DNA from: Methyloversatilis sp.
GTDB taxonomy: Bacteria; Pseudomonadota; Gammaproteobacteria; Burkholderiales; Rhodocyclaceae
Reading direction: 5' to 3'
Length of the DNA stretch: 64,000 bases
Assembly: GCF_030696805.1 (NCBI RefSeq)
Contig: NZ_JAUYRO010000112.1
Span: 60,707 to 124,706, forward strand
A program made the translations under genes and the position numbers. The notes beneath the pieces are model-generated. The model was not told the origin of the DNA. It searched no databases and worked only from the letters and a program-made list of their open reading frames with translations. This document shows positions 1-9,634 of this stretch, piece after piece. Every line of letters begins with the position of its first letter. Within the stretch, counting starts at the first letter, position 1.

Positions 1-1449
1 GGCGCGCAAGGCCACCACCCACTCGTTGGTGCGGCCGTCGCCCTTGACGCCGACCGACTTCACCGGCAGGAACACGGCGAAGGCCTGGCTGGTGAGGTCG
101 TACCAGCTCTTGCCGCTGGCCGGGTCGAGGGTGTTGCGCAGTTCTTCGATGAAGATGGCGTCGGCGCGGCGCAGCAGGTCGGCGTACTCGCGGTGGATTT
201 CGCCAAGGATGCGCACGCCCAGGCCCGGGCCGGGGAAGGGGTGGCGATAAACCATGTCGCGCGGCAGGCCGAGCGCCACGCCCAGTTCGCGCACTTCGTC
301 CTTGAACAGTTCGCGCAGCGGCTCGAGCAGCTTGAGGCCGAGCTTTTCCGGCAGGCCGCCGACGTTGTGGTGCGACTTGATCACCGTCGCCTTCTTGCTC
401 TTGGCGCCACCGGACTCGATCACGTCCGGGTAGATGGTGCCCTGGGCCAGGAAGGACGCCCCCTTGTGTCCCTCACCGCCCGCCTTCAGCCTGGCCGCCT
501 CGGCCTTGAACACCTCGACGAATTCGCGGCCAATGATCTTGCGCTTGGCTTCCGGATCGCTGACGCCCTTCAGGTGACCGAGGAACTGGTCGGACGCATC
601 GACGTGGATCACCCGTGCGTGCAGCCGGCCGACGAACATGTCCATCACCATTTGCCCCTCGTTCAGGCGCAGCAGGCCGTGATCGACGAACACACAGGTG
701 AGCTGGTCGCCGATGGCGCGGTGGATCAGCGCGGCGGCGACCGATGAATCGACGCCGCCGGACAGGCCGAGGATGACCTCTTCGTCACCGACCTGTTCGC
801 GGATGCGCGCGACCGCCTCCTGGATGTAGTCGCCCATGATCCAGTCGGCGGCGCAGCCGCAGACGTCGATGACGAACTTGCGCAGGATGTCGGCGCCGCG
901 TGCGGTGTGCGTCACTTCGGGGTGGAACTGCAGGCCGTAGAAGCGGCGCGTCTCGTCGGCCATGCCGGCGATCGGGCAGCTGTCGGTCGACGCCATCAGC
1001 TTGAAGCCGGGCGGCAGTTCGGTCACCTTGTCGCCGTGGCTCATCCACACCTTGAGCATGCCGTGGCCCTGCTCGGTGCGGAAATCCTCGATGCCGTCCA
1101 GCAACTTCGTGTGGCCGCGCGCGCGCACTTCGGCGTAGCCGAATTCGCGCACCGTACCGGCTTCCACCTTGCCGCCCAGCTGCTGCGCCATCGTCTGCAT
1201 GCCGTAGCAGATGCCCAGCACCGGCACGCCCAGTTCGAACACCGCCCGCGGCGCGCGGTCGGTTTCTTCCTCGTACGCCGACATGTGGCTGCCGGACAGG
1301 ATGACGCCCTGCGCGCCGAAGCCGCGCACGAAGTCGTCACTCACATCGGCCGGATGGATTTCGCAAAAGACATGCGCCTCGCGCACACGGCGCGCGATGA
1401 GCTGGGTGACCTGGGAGCCGAAATCGAGGATGAGGATCTTGTTGTGCAT
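1..1449 (-). CDS. guaA: GMP synthase (glutamine-hydrolysing), 3' end beyond window
   Basis: Cytosolic enzyme that amidates XMP to GMP using glutamine and ATP, the last step of GMP synthesis. 483 codons are present; the family is about 520 residues, so roughly the last 40 lie beyond the left edge. The N-terminal class I glutamine amidotransferase domain has the nucleophile motif GICYGM (Cys81) and the FHPEV histidine motif near residue 170. The ATP-pyrophosphatase P-loop GLSGGVDSS follows near residue 230, then the dimerisation region with the [11 protein letters not shown] motif. The ATG at 1449 gives the family start [13 protein letters not shown]. No clear Shine-Dalgarno precedes it, because C-rich heptad repeats begin 6 nt upstream. 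It lies downstream of guaB in the same direction, so a guaBA operon interrupted by a small element is likely. Confidence 0.97.
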   Translation of the reverse strand, partial: MHNKILILDFGSQVTQLIARRVREAHVFCEIHPADVSDDFVRGFGAQGVILSGSHMSAYEEETDRAPRAVFELGVPVLGICYGMQTMAQQLGGKVEAGTVREFGYAEVRARGHTKLLDGIEDFRTEQGHGMLKVWMSHGDKVTELPPGFKLMASTDSCPIAGMADETRRFYGLQFHPEVTHTARGADILRKFVIDVCGCAADWIMGDYIQEAVARIREQVGDEEVILGLSGGVDSSVAAALIHRAIGDQLTCVFVDHGLLRLNEGQMVMDMFVGRLHARVIHVDASDQFLGHLKGVSDPEAKRKIIGREFVEVFKAEAARLKAGGEGHKGASFLAQGTIYPDVIESGGAKSKKATVIKSHHNVGGLPEKLGLKLLEPLRELFKDEVRELGVALGLPRDMVYRHPFPGPGLGVRILGEIHREYADLLRRADAIFIEELRNTLDPASGKSWYDLTSQAFAVFLPVKSVGVKGDGRTNEWVVALRA

Positions 1450-1455
1450 GGGATA

Positions 1456-1490
1456 TTCAGGAATCAGGGGACAGGGGCTGGGGTCTAGGG
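1456..1490. repeat. Heptad repeat array, left arm (G-rich on plus strand)
   Basis: Five consecutive 7-bp units in perfect register with consensus NNYRGGG; examples are ATCAGGG, GACAGGG and TCTAGGG. Read on the minus strand it is a C-rich tract just after the four-helix-bundle gene and just before the guaA start; it also supplies the stop codon of that gene. It is the inverted counterpart of the array at 1868-1910. The decamer GGGTCTAGGG recurs exactly in the array at 37017-37051. Confidence 0.8.
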
Positions 1491-1866
1491 TGAGTCCGCG
1501 AGGCGCGACGATAGGGACGCTTGCAGACCTCTGATCATCCGGCCGAGTTCATCGGCGTCCTTCAGCGTGACGTTCATTCGTTGCGCATCCACGTAATCAA
1601 GGCGATGCGAGAGAAGGAGCCGGGTTTCGATCTCGGCAAGAGAGCCGGCTGCGATCGACAGAAAACGCAGGAAATCACGCGTGGAGCTTCTTGCATGGCC
1701 TTCGGCGATATTTGAAGGGACCGAAACAGCGGCGCGTCGCAACTGGCTCACCAGTGCGAAGCGCTCGCCCTCGGGGAAACACCGGCTCAGGGCATAGACA
1801 GGCAAGGGCGAGATCCATTGCTCGTTGCCAGACCAGCAAATCGCGATAGCTGCGCACCTCGCTCAT
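1485..1866 (-). pseudogene. Four-helix-bundle (S23/IVP-like) protein gene with a 1-nt frameshift
   Basis: The 5' part, from ATG at 1866, reads MSEVRSYRDLLVWQRAMDLA, the hallmark start of the four-helix-bundle family (23S rRNA intervening-sequence proteins, distantly related to Avd of diversity-generating retroelements). The rest, with VYALSRCFPEGERFALVSQ and VPSNIAEGHARSS, continues in another frame to a stop at 1485. Removing one T near 1807 restores a continuous frame of about 125 residues, the family's usual size. The gene is therefore a recent pseudogene, or there is an assembly error. Its start and stop both touch inverted heptad arrays, and a GGAGGG within the upstream array could serve as its ribosome binding site. 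The biochemical role of the family is unknown. Confidence 0.85.
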
Positions 1867-1867
1867 C

Positions 1868-1910
1868 CAGCCCCGGTCCCTCCAGCCCCTAGCCCCTGTT
1901 CCCCAGCCCC
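1868..1910. repeat. Heptad repeat array, right arm (C-rich on plus strand)
   Basis: Six 7-bp units, one with a 1-nt insertion, with plus-strand forms such as CAGCCCC, TAGCCCC and TGTTCCC. It lies between the guaB stop codon and the four-helix-bundle start codon. Its reverse complement nearly matches the left arm at 1456-1490, so the two arms form an inverted pair around the gene. Confidence 0.8.
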
Positions 1911-3928
<2,018 letters not shown>

Positions 3929-3968
3929 CGCTACGGGTCATGCGGCGTGCCGAAGGCGTCGCTCAGGC

Positions 3969-4304
3969 TCAGGCAACCGGTTCTGCCTCGCCGCCCCGCT
4001 CGCCACCGCCCTTCTTCAGCACCTTGCCTTCGGCTGCGCGCTGACGGCGCACTTCCTTCGGATCGGCGATCAGCGCGCGGTAGATTTCCACCCGGTCACG
4101 GTCGCGCAGTACCTGATCTGCTTTCACCAGCTTTGCGAACACGCCCAGCTTGTTTCGCGCGAGATCGATGTCCGGATACTTCTGCAGCAGGCCGGACGCT
4201 TCGACTGCCTGCACGGCCGTGGCACCTTCGGGCAATTCGATGGTCACGATGTCCTGCCGCTCGGGCAGGGCGTAAATGACCTGGACGCAGATGCTTGCAC
4301 TCAC
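3969..4304 (-). CDS. rnfH: RnfH family ubiquitin-like protein
   Basis: 111-residue member of the RnfH/RatB family, which has a beta-grasp ubiquitin-like fold. The core, VQVIYALPERQDIVTIELP through VEIYRALIADPKEVRRQRA, is typical; the tail from about residue 95 is Gly-, Glu- and Lys-rich and low in complexity. Its ATG at 4304 follows the ratA stop by 1 nt, so the two are translationally linked. The ratA-rnfH pair next to divergent smpB is a conserved proteobacterial arrangement. Proposed links to toxin-antitoxin or Rnf function are not established, and no rnf genes occur here. Confidence 0.88.
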   Translation of the reverse strand: MSASICVQVIYALPERQDIVTIELPEGATAVQAVEASGLLQKYPDIDLARNKLGVFAKLVKADQVLRDRDRVEIYRALIADPKEVRRQRAAEGKVLKKGGGERGGEAEPVA

Positions 4305-4305
4305 G

Positions 4306-4746
4306 TCAGCCCACCTTTCCGTAGATGCGGTCGGCCTGCTTCACGAAAGCCTCGACGAACGTGTTGGCGATGTGACTGAACACCGGGCCGACCACCTTTT
4401 CGATCAGACGACTGGAAAATTCGTAGCGCAGGTTGAATTCGATCTTGCACGCCACATCTCCCAGCTGCCTGAAGGCCCAGGTGCCGTCGAGCGACTTGAA
4501 CGGGCCTTCGACCAGTCGTATGGTCATGCTGTGCGGAAAGGACTTGGCGTTGGCGGTTGCGAAATGCGCCTTCACGCCGTGGTAGTTGATGTCGATGCGC
4601 GCGCGCGTCAGTGTGTCAGTGCGCTCGATGACTTCACTGCCGCCGCACCAGGGCAGGAACTCCGGGTAATGCTCGACACCGTCGACCAGCCTGAACATCT
4701 GTTCCGCGCTGCGCTCGATGAGCACGGTTTTTCGGACTTCGGCCAT
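4306..4746 (-). CDS. ratA: RatA family START-domain protein (COQ10-like)
   Basis: 146 residues forming one polyketide-cyclase/START fold. Signatures include FRLVDGVEHYPEFLPWCGGS near residues 19-38 and the C-terminal helix with HIANTFVEAFVKQADRIYG. The family includes mitochondrial Coq10, a ubiquinone-binding protein, and E. coli RatA, reported to block 70S ribosome association. Which role applies here cannot be told from sequence; a quinone-chaperone role is plausible in a respiring bacterium with complex I. Divergent from smpB, with a shared 102-bp promoter region (4747-4848). Confidence 0.88.
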   Translation of the reverse strand: MAEVRKTVLIERSAEQMFRLVDGVEHYPEFLPWCGGSEVIERTDTLTRARIDINYHGVKAHFATANAKSFPHSMTIRLVEGPFKSLDGTWAFRQLGDVACKIEFNLRYEFSSRLIEKVVGPVFSHIANTFVEAFVKQADRIYGKVG

Positions 4747-4848
4747 GTCTTCAGAAGGTAAAATCGCAATTCTAGCTGCGCAGCGACTTCTCGCGCAGCC
4801 TCTCGTTCAAGCTACAGAAGCAATTCCCCCGGTCAACGGTTACCCGAC

Positions 4849-5295
4849 ATGAGCATCGCCGAAAACAAGAAAGCGTTTCACGACTATTTCATCGAAGAAC
4901 GCTTCGAGGCAGGATTGGTGCTGGAAGGCTGGGAGGTAAAGGCCATCCGCGCCGGCCGCACCCAGTTGAAGGAAGCCTATGTTGTGCTGAAGGGCGAAGA
5001 GGTCTTCGTGATCGGCATGCATGTGTCGCCGCTGCTGTCAGCCTCGACCCACATCCATCCGGACGCGACGCGCAGCCGCAAGCTTTTGCTGCACGCCGAA
5101 CAGATCAGCAAGCTGATCGGCTCGGTCGAGCGCGCCGGCTATACGCTGGTGCCGCTGAACCTGCATTACACGCGGGGCCGCATCAAGCTGGAGATTGGTC
5201 TGGCCAAGGGCAAGAAGCAGTTCGACAAGCGCGAAACCGAGAAGGAACGCGACTGGGAGCGCGAAAAGGCGCGCCTGATGCGCTCGCGTGTGTGA
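4849..5295 (+). CDS. smpB: SsrA-binding protein SmpB
   Basis: 148 residues, the usual SmpB length. It binds tmRNA and is needed for trans-translation, which rescues stalled ribosomes and tags the nascent peptides. It starts [22 protein letters not shown]; the motif [13 protein letters not shown] lies near residues 25-37, and the basic tail [14 protein letters not shown] mimics the anticodon arm. No tmRNA gene is seen in the window. The next 164 bp before folK (5296-5459) contain no gene I can support. Confidence 0.97.
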   Translation: MSIAENKKAFHDYFIEERFEAGLVLEGWEVKAIRAGRTQLKEAYVVLKGEEVFVIGMHVSPLLSASTHIHPDATRSRKLLLHAEQISKLIGSVERAGYTLVPLNLHYTRGRIKLEIGLAKGKKQFDKRETEKERDWEREKARLMRSRV

Positions 5296-5459
5296 CACGC
5301 ATCGCGCCGGTGCGCCCGTTCGGTGGCAGGCTGATCCGCACGATGACGGCAACGCCCCGGTGTCGGAGCAGCCTGATGTCGCCACGGGTGAGCCAACCGG
5401 GCTGCCGCAAGCAGCGGTGCTAAAGTCCGCCGACCCGTTGAACCTGAAAAGAACATGCC

Positions 5460-6008
5460 ATGAGCCGTGACAGCATTGCCCACATCGGTCTGGGCAGCAA
5501 TCTCGCCGATCCGGAAGCGCAGGTGCTCGCCGCCTTCGATGAAATCGCCGCCACGCCGGGCATTACGCTTGAGCGTCGCTCCTCGCTGTACCGCACGGCG
5601 CCGATCGGCTACGACAACCAGCCCGATTTCATCAACGCCATTGCGCGCGTGCGCACCACGCTCGAACCGCAGGCGCTGCTCGACGCGCTGCTCGGTATCG
5701 AACGCACGCACGGTCGCGTGCGCGAATTCCAGAACGCGCCGCGCACCCTGGATCTGGACGTGCTGCTGTACGACGACCGGCAGATCAGCACCGACACGCT
5801 GAACGTGCCGCATCCGCGCGCGCACCTGCGTGCATTCGTATTGCTGCCACTGCTGGAAGTGTCACCGGACCTGGACATTCCAGGGCTCGGCGCGGCAAGC
5901 GCCTTTCTGGCACATTGTCAGGACCAGCCGATTTCGCGAATTGCCGATGCGATGATGGTGCGGCTTGCCGTCGGCAGCGTGGTGCCGGCGCCCGCTGCGG
6001 GGATCTGA
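5460..6008 (+). CDS. folK: 6-hydroxymethyl-7,8-dihydropterin pyrophosphokinase
   Basis: 182 residues. Transfers pyrophosphate from ATP to 6-hydroxymethyl-dihydropterin, the substrate used by FolP (encoded at 29 kb). The start IAHIGLGSNLADPEAQV is the pterin/ATP site signature, and the HPPK motif RTLDLDVLLYDDR with its two Mg-binding aspartates lies near residues 98-110. The NVPHPRAHLRAFVLLPL segment follows. Convergent with nudF, the two stop codons being 2 nt apart, with no visible terminator between them. Confidence 0.95.
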   Translation: MSRDSIAHIGLGSNLADPEAQVLAAFDEIAATPGITLERRSSLYRTAPIGYDNQPDFINAIARVRTTLEPQALLDALLGIERTHGRVREFQNAPRTLDLDVLLYDDRQISTDTLNVPHPRAHLRAFVLLPLLEVSPDLDIPGLGAASAFLAHCQDQPISRIADAMMVRLAVGSVVPAPAAGI

Positions 6009-6010
6009 GT

Positions 6011-6559
6011 TCAGAACCCCTGGCGGAACACCCGCTGCGCCCAGATCAGGGCCGACAGCGTCTTGGCATCCGTCAGTTCGCCGCGCCAGACGGCAGACAT
6101 CGCGGCTTCAAGCGACAGCGGAATCACTTCGAGGAACTCGCCTGCGTCCAGATTGGCGCCGACATGGCTCAGACCGCGCGCGAGGAAGATTTCTATCCGT
6201 TCGTCCGAGTAGCCAATGCACGGATGCATCGTGCCCAGATGCGTCCATTCGTCGGCTTCGTGGCCGGTTTCCTCGCGCAGCTCGCGCACGGCCGTCTGCT
6301 CCGGCGGCTCGCCCGGATCGATCTTGCCGGCGGGAAATTCGATGAAGGTGCGGCGCGGGCCGTAGCGGAACTGACGTTCGAACAACATATTGCCGTCCGG
6401 CAGCACGGCAATGATGACCACCGCCCCGGGATGGCGGATGTACTCGCGCACCGCCTGCGTGCCGTCTGGCAGCGCCACCTGATCCTGATAAACCTTCAGC
6501 AGTACGCCGTCGTACACCTGACGACTGTCTACCGTGGTTTCGATCAGGGGATCCTTCAT
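6011..6559 (-). CDS. nudF: NUDIX hydrolase, ADP-ribose pyrophosphatase type
   Basis: 182 residues. The Nudix box is read as GX5EX7REUXEEXGU and matches residues ending RELREETGHEAD near residues 90-110. The upstream VVIIAVLPDGNMLFERQFRYG strand and the FIEFPAGKID segment are characteristic of ADP-ribose/sugar pyrophosphatases that give AMP and ribose 5-phosphate. The ATG at 6559 shares one base with the nuoN stop (TAATG), so it looks like the last gene of the nuo operon. It may help clear ADP-ribose formed from NAD+ turnover. Confidence 0.9.
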   Translation of the reverse strand: MKDPLIETTVDSRQVYDGVLLKVYQDQVALPDGTQAVREYIRHPGAVVIIAVLPDGNMLFERQFRYGPRRTFIEFPAGKIDPGEPPEQTAVRELREETGHEADEWTHLGTMHPCIGYSDERIEIFLARGLSHVGANLDAGEFLEVIPLSLEAAMSAVWRGELTDAKTLSALIWAQRVFRQGF

Positions 6560-8040
6560 TACTTCAGCGTCTGCCCCAGTGCAGAGGCGCACAGCGACAA
6601 CAGGGATTGCGGCATCAGGCCAATCAGTGCGATCGCCAGCGCATTGACCGACAGCAGCGCACGCATTTCGGTCGATGCAACGATGGGGGCTTCGTCCTGC
6701 GGCGCGTCGAAATACATCAGCTTGACGACCCGAAGGTAGAAGTAGGCGCCGATCAGCGACATCATCACCGCGAACACGGCAACGTACAGATAACCCGCGG
6801 CAACCACCGCCTGCAGCACAGCCAGCTTGGCGAAGAAGCCGATGAAGAACGGGATGCCGGCCATCGAGAACATGACCATCATCATCACCGCGGCAAACCA
6901 CGGGCTGCGCTTGTTCAGCCCCTTCAGGTCGTCCAGTTCCTCGGCTTCGACGCCGGCGCGGGTCAGCAGCAGCAGCACGCCGAATGCGGCGGCACTCATC
7001 AGCACGTAGGCGATGGTGTAGAACATCGCGCTGCCGAAGGCGTACGAAAGGTGGATGTCGCCGGACGCGCGCAGCTCGATGACGCCGCTGACCAGACCGA
7101 GCAGCATGAAGCCCATGTGCGAAATGGTCGAATAGGCCAGCATGCGCTTCAGATTGGTCTGCGCAATGGCGACGATGTTGCCGAGCGCGATCGACAGCAC
7201 CGCCAGCAGCATCAGCATCTGCTGCCATTCATCGGCCAGCGTCGGCAGGCCGTCGACCAGCAGGCGGATCGCCATCGCGAAACCGGCCAGCTTCGGTGCC
7301 GAACCGATGAGCAGCGTGATCGGCGTCGGCGCGCCGTGATAGACGTCGGGAATCCACATGTGGAACGGCACGGCGCCGATCTTGAATGCCAGCCCGGCGA
7401 CCAGGAACACGAGGCCGAAGCGCAGCACTTCCATATTGGTGGTCGGGTCGGACAGCTTGCGTGCGATGGCCGAAATTTCGAGCGTGCCGGTCGCTCCATA
7501 CACCATCGACATGCCGTACAGCAGCAGGCCGGATGCCAGCGCACCGAGCACGAAGTACTTCATCGCCGCTTCGGTCGACCGCGCGGAGTCGCGGTCAAGC
7601 GCGACCAGTGCATACAGCGCGAGCGACAGAAGTTCCAGGCCGAGGTAAAGCGTCAGGAAGTGATTGGCGGAAATCATCACCTGCATGCCCAGCGTGGCGA
7701 ACAGCACGAGCAGGTAGTACTCGCCGCGCTCCATGCCGCGCACTTCGAGGTAGCCGCGGCTGTAGATGACGACTGCGAACACCGTCAGATACAGGCAGCT
7801 CTTGAGCACGTCGGACAGGCGGTCATCGACGAACATGCCGCTGAAGGTGAGCGTCGTGTCGGGCCCGGCCGTTGCGACCTGGATGACGAAGGCGCCGACC
7901 AGCGTGCTCAGCGTGAGGATGTAGGGCAGCCAGTTCTGGCGCTCGGACTTGAACAGGTCGGCGAGCAGCACGACGCAGGCCATCACCAGCACGAAGATTT
8001 CGGCCGATGCGGGATAAAGGTCAGGCAGTGGGAAGTTCAT
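6559..8040 (-). CDS. nuoN: NADH-quinone oxidoreductase subunit N
   Basis: 493 residues, one of three antiporter-like proton-pumping membrane subunits of complex I. The Proton_antipo_M domain occupies about residues 120-420. Conserved features are the broken-helix and lysine region ([21 protein letters not shown] near 225-245) and the [15 protein letters not shown] motif near 300. About 14 transmembrane helices are apparent. Start ATG 8040 ([18 protein letters not shown]). Twelve bases separate it from nuoM. Confidence 0.97.
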   Translation of the reverse strand: MNFPLPDLYPASAEIFVLVMACVVLLADLFKSERQNWLPYILTLSTLVGAFVIQVATAGPDTTLTFSGMFVDDRLSDVLKSCLYLTVFAVVIYSRGYLEVRGMERGEYYLLVLFATLGMQVMISANHFLTLYLGLELLSLALYALVALDRDSARSTEAAMKYFVLGALASGLLLYGMSMVYGATGTLEISAIARKLSDPTTNMEVLRFGLVFLVAGLAFKIGAVPFHMWIPDVYHGAPTPITLLIGSAPKLAGFAMAIRLLVDGLPTLADEWQQMLMLLAVLSIALGNIVAIAQTNLKRMLAYSTISHMGFMLLGLVSGVIELRASGDIHLSYAFGSAMFYTIAYVLMSAAAFGVLLLLTRAGVEAEELDDLKGLNKRSPWFAAVMMMVMFSMAGIPFFIGFFAKLAVLQAVVAAGYLYVAVFAVMMSLIGAYFYLRVVKLMYFDAPQDEAPIVASTEMRALLSVNALAIALIGLMPQSLLSLCASALGQTLK

Positions 8041-8052
8041 TCTGTGTGTCCG

Positions 8053-9531
8053 TCAGAGCTTGCCAACGGCAACGTGTCCCAGCAGCTGGTTCACGGTCGC
8101 GTGCATGATTTCAGTCACCGGTTGCGGCCAGATGCCCATGGCCAGGGTGCATGCGGCAAGAACGCCGAGGATCAGCATTTCGCGGGCGTTGATGTCCTTC
8201 AACTCGGCAACATGGCTGTTGGCGACAGCGCCAAAGATGACACGCTTGTACATCCACAGCGTGTAGGCCGCACCCAGGATGAGCGTGGTCGCGGCAGCGA
8301 AACCGGTCCAGAAGTTGAACTGCAGCGCGCCAAGCACAACCATGAATTCGCCGACGAAACCGGACGTCGCCGGCAGGCCGGCGTTGGCCATCGCGAACAG
8401 CAGGAAGAAGGCGGCAAACTTGGGCATGGTGTTCACCACGCCGCCGTAGTCACCGATGTTGCGGGTGTGCATGCGGTCGTACAGCACGCCGATACACAGG
8501 AACATCGCGGCCGATACGAAGCCGTGCGAAATCATCTGCACCAGCGCGCCTTCGACACCGAGCGGATTGAAGATGAAAAAGCCCAGCGTGACGAAACCCA
8601 TGTGCGAAATCGACGAATACGCGACGAGCTTCTTCATGTCGGTCTGCGCCAGCGCGACCAGGCCGATGTAGATCACCGCAATCAGTGACAGGCCGATGAC
8701 GATGGGCGCGAAATGGGTCGCTGCATCCGGCACGATGGGCAGCGAGAACCGCAGGAAACCGTAGGCACCGAGCTTCAGGCCGATCGCCGCAAGCACCGCC
8801 GAGCCGCCGGTCGGCGCTTCGACGTGAGCGTCCGGCAGCCAGGTATGCACCGGCCACATCGGCACCTTCACCGCAAAACTCGCGAAGAAGGCCCAGAAGA
8901 TCAGTGACTGCGCCGCCATTGCAAGCGGCTCGCGGTGCCAGTCGAGGATGCCGAAGCTGCCGCTCTTGTGAAACAGGTAGAGCAGTGCGATCAGCATCAG
9001 CAGCGAGCCGAGCAGCGTGTAGAGGAAGAACTTGAACGCCGCATAGACGCGGTTCTTGCCGCCCCAGATGCCGATCACCAGATAGAGCGGAATCAGCGAC
9101 GATTCGAAGAAGACGTAGAACAGGATGCCGTCGAGCGACGAGAAGATGCCGTTGAGCAGGCCCGACATGATCAGGAACGCTGCGTTGTATTGCGACACCT
9201 TGGTTTCGATCACCTGCCAGCCGGCCATGATCACCAGCAGCGTGATGAAGCTGTTCAGGATGACGAAAGGCATCGAAATGCCATCTACACCGAGGTGGTA
9301 GTTGATGTTGTAGTCGCGCACCCACGGCATCAGCTCCACGAACTGCATCGACGCACTCGATGGATCGAAACCGGTGTAGAGCGGAATCGTGATCAGGAAG
9401 CCGAAGATCGCGGTCACCAGCGCAATCAGCTTCGAGAACGCGACGTTGCGGCCATCGCCGCTGGCCAGCACCAGCAGGCCGCCGGCGATCGGCAACCAGA
9501 TGGCGAGACTGAGAAGGGGAATATCGGTCAT
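8053..9531 (-). CDS. nuoM: NADH-quinone oxidoreductase subunit M
   Basis: 492 residues, with about 14 transmembrane helices; second antiporter-like subunit of complex I. It shows the glutamate helix VFFESSLIPLYLVIGIWGG near residues 140-158 and the lysine helix (FAVKVPMWPVHTWLPDAHVE) near 220-238. The TDMKKLVAYSSISHMGFV motif lies near 295-312. It is followed by nuoN after 12 nt; a 103-bp gap separates it from nuoL upstream. Confidence 0.97.
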   Translation of the reverse strand: MTDIPLLSLAIWLPIAGGLLVLASGDGRNVAFSKLIALVTAIFGFLITIPLYTGFDPSSASMQFVELMPWVRDYNINYHLGVDGISMPFVILNSFITLLVIMAGWQVIETKVSQYNAAFLIMSGLLNGIFSSLDGILFYVFFESSLIPLYLVIGIWGGKNRVYAAFKFFLYTLLGSLLMLIALLYLFHKSGSFGILDWHREPLAMAAQSLIFWAFFASFAVKVPMWPVHTWLPDAHVEAPTGGSAVLAAIGLKLGAYGFLRFSLPIVPDAATHFAPIVIGLSLIAVIYIGLVALAQTDMKKLVAYSSISHMGFVTLGFFIFNPLGVEGALVQMISHGFVSAAMFLCIGVLYDRMHTRNIGDYGGVVNTMPKFAAFFLLFAMANAGLPATSGFVGEFMVVLGALQFNFWTGFAAATTLILGAAYTLWMYKRVIFGAVANSHVAELKDINAREMLILGVLAACTLAMGIWPQPVTEIMHATVNQLLGHVAVGKL

Positions 9532-9634
9532 TTCTTTAATTGTCTGGCTTGCTCACCGACCGGTCCGGCCCGCTGTGCAGAAGCACTCCCTTGAATCACA
9601 CGCCGCAGGCGGCAGCTGCACCGCCCGCACCCCA

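Noticed and set aside
1456..1910. CRISPR array or diversity-generating retroelement
   Set aside because: Repeats are 7 bp without spacers, and no reverse transcriptase, template/variable repeat or cas gene is present; the protein is only distantly Avd-like.
4306..4746. A true RatA/RatB toxin-antitoxin module
   Set aside because: The pair is conserved core sequence (COQ10-like plus RnfH), and toxin-antitoxin function cannot be inferred from sequence alone.
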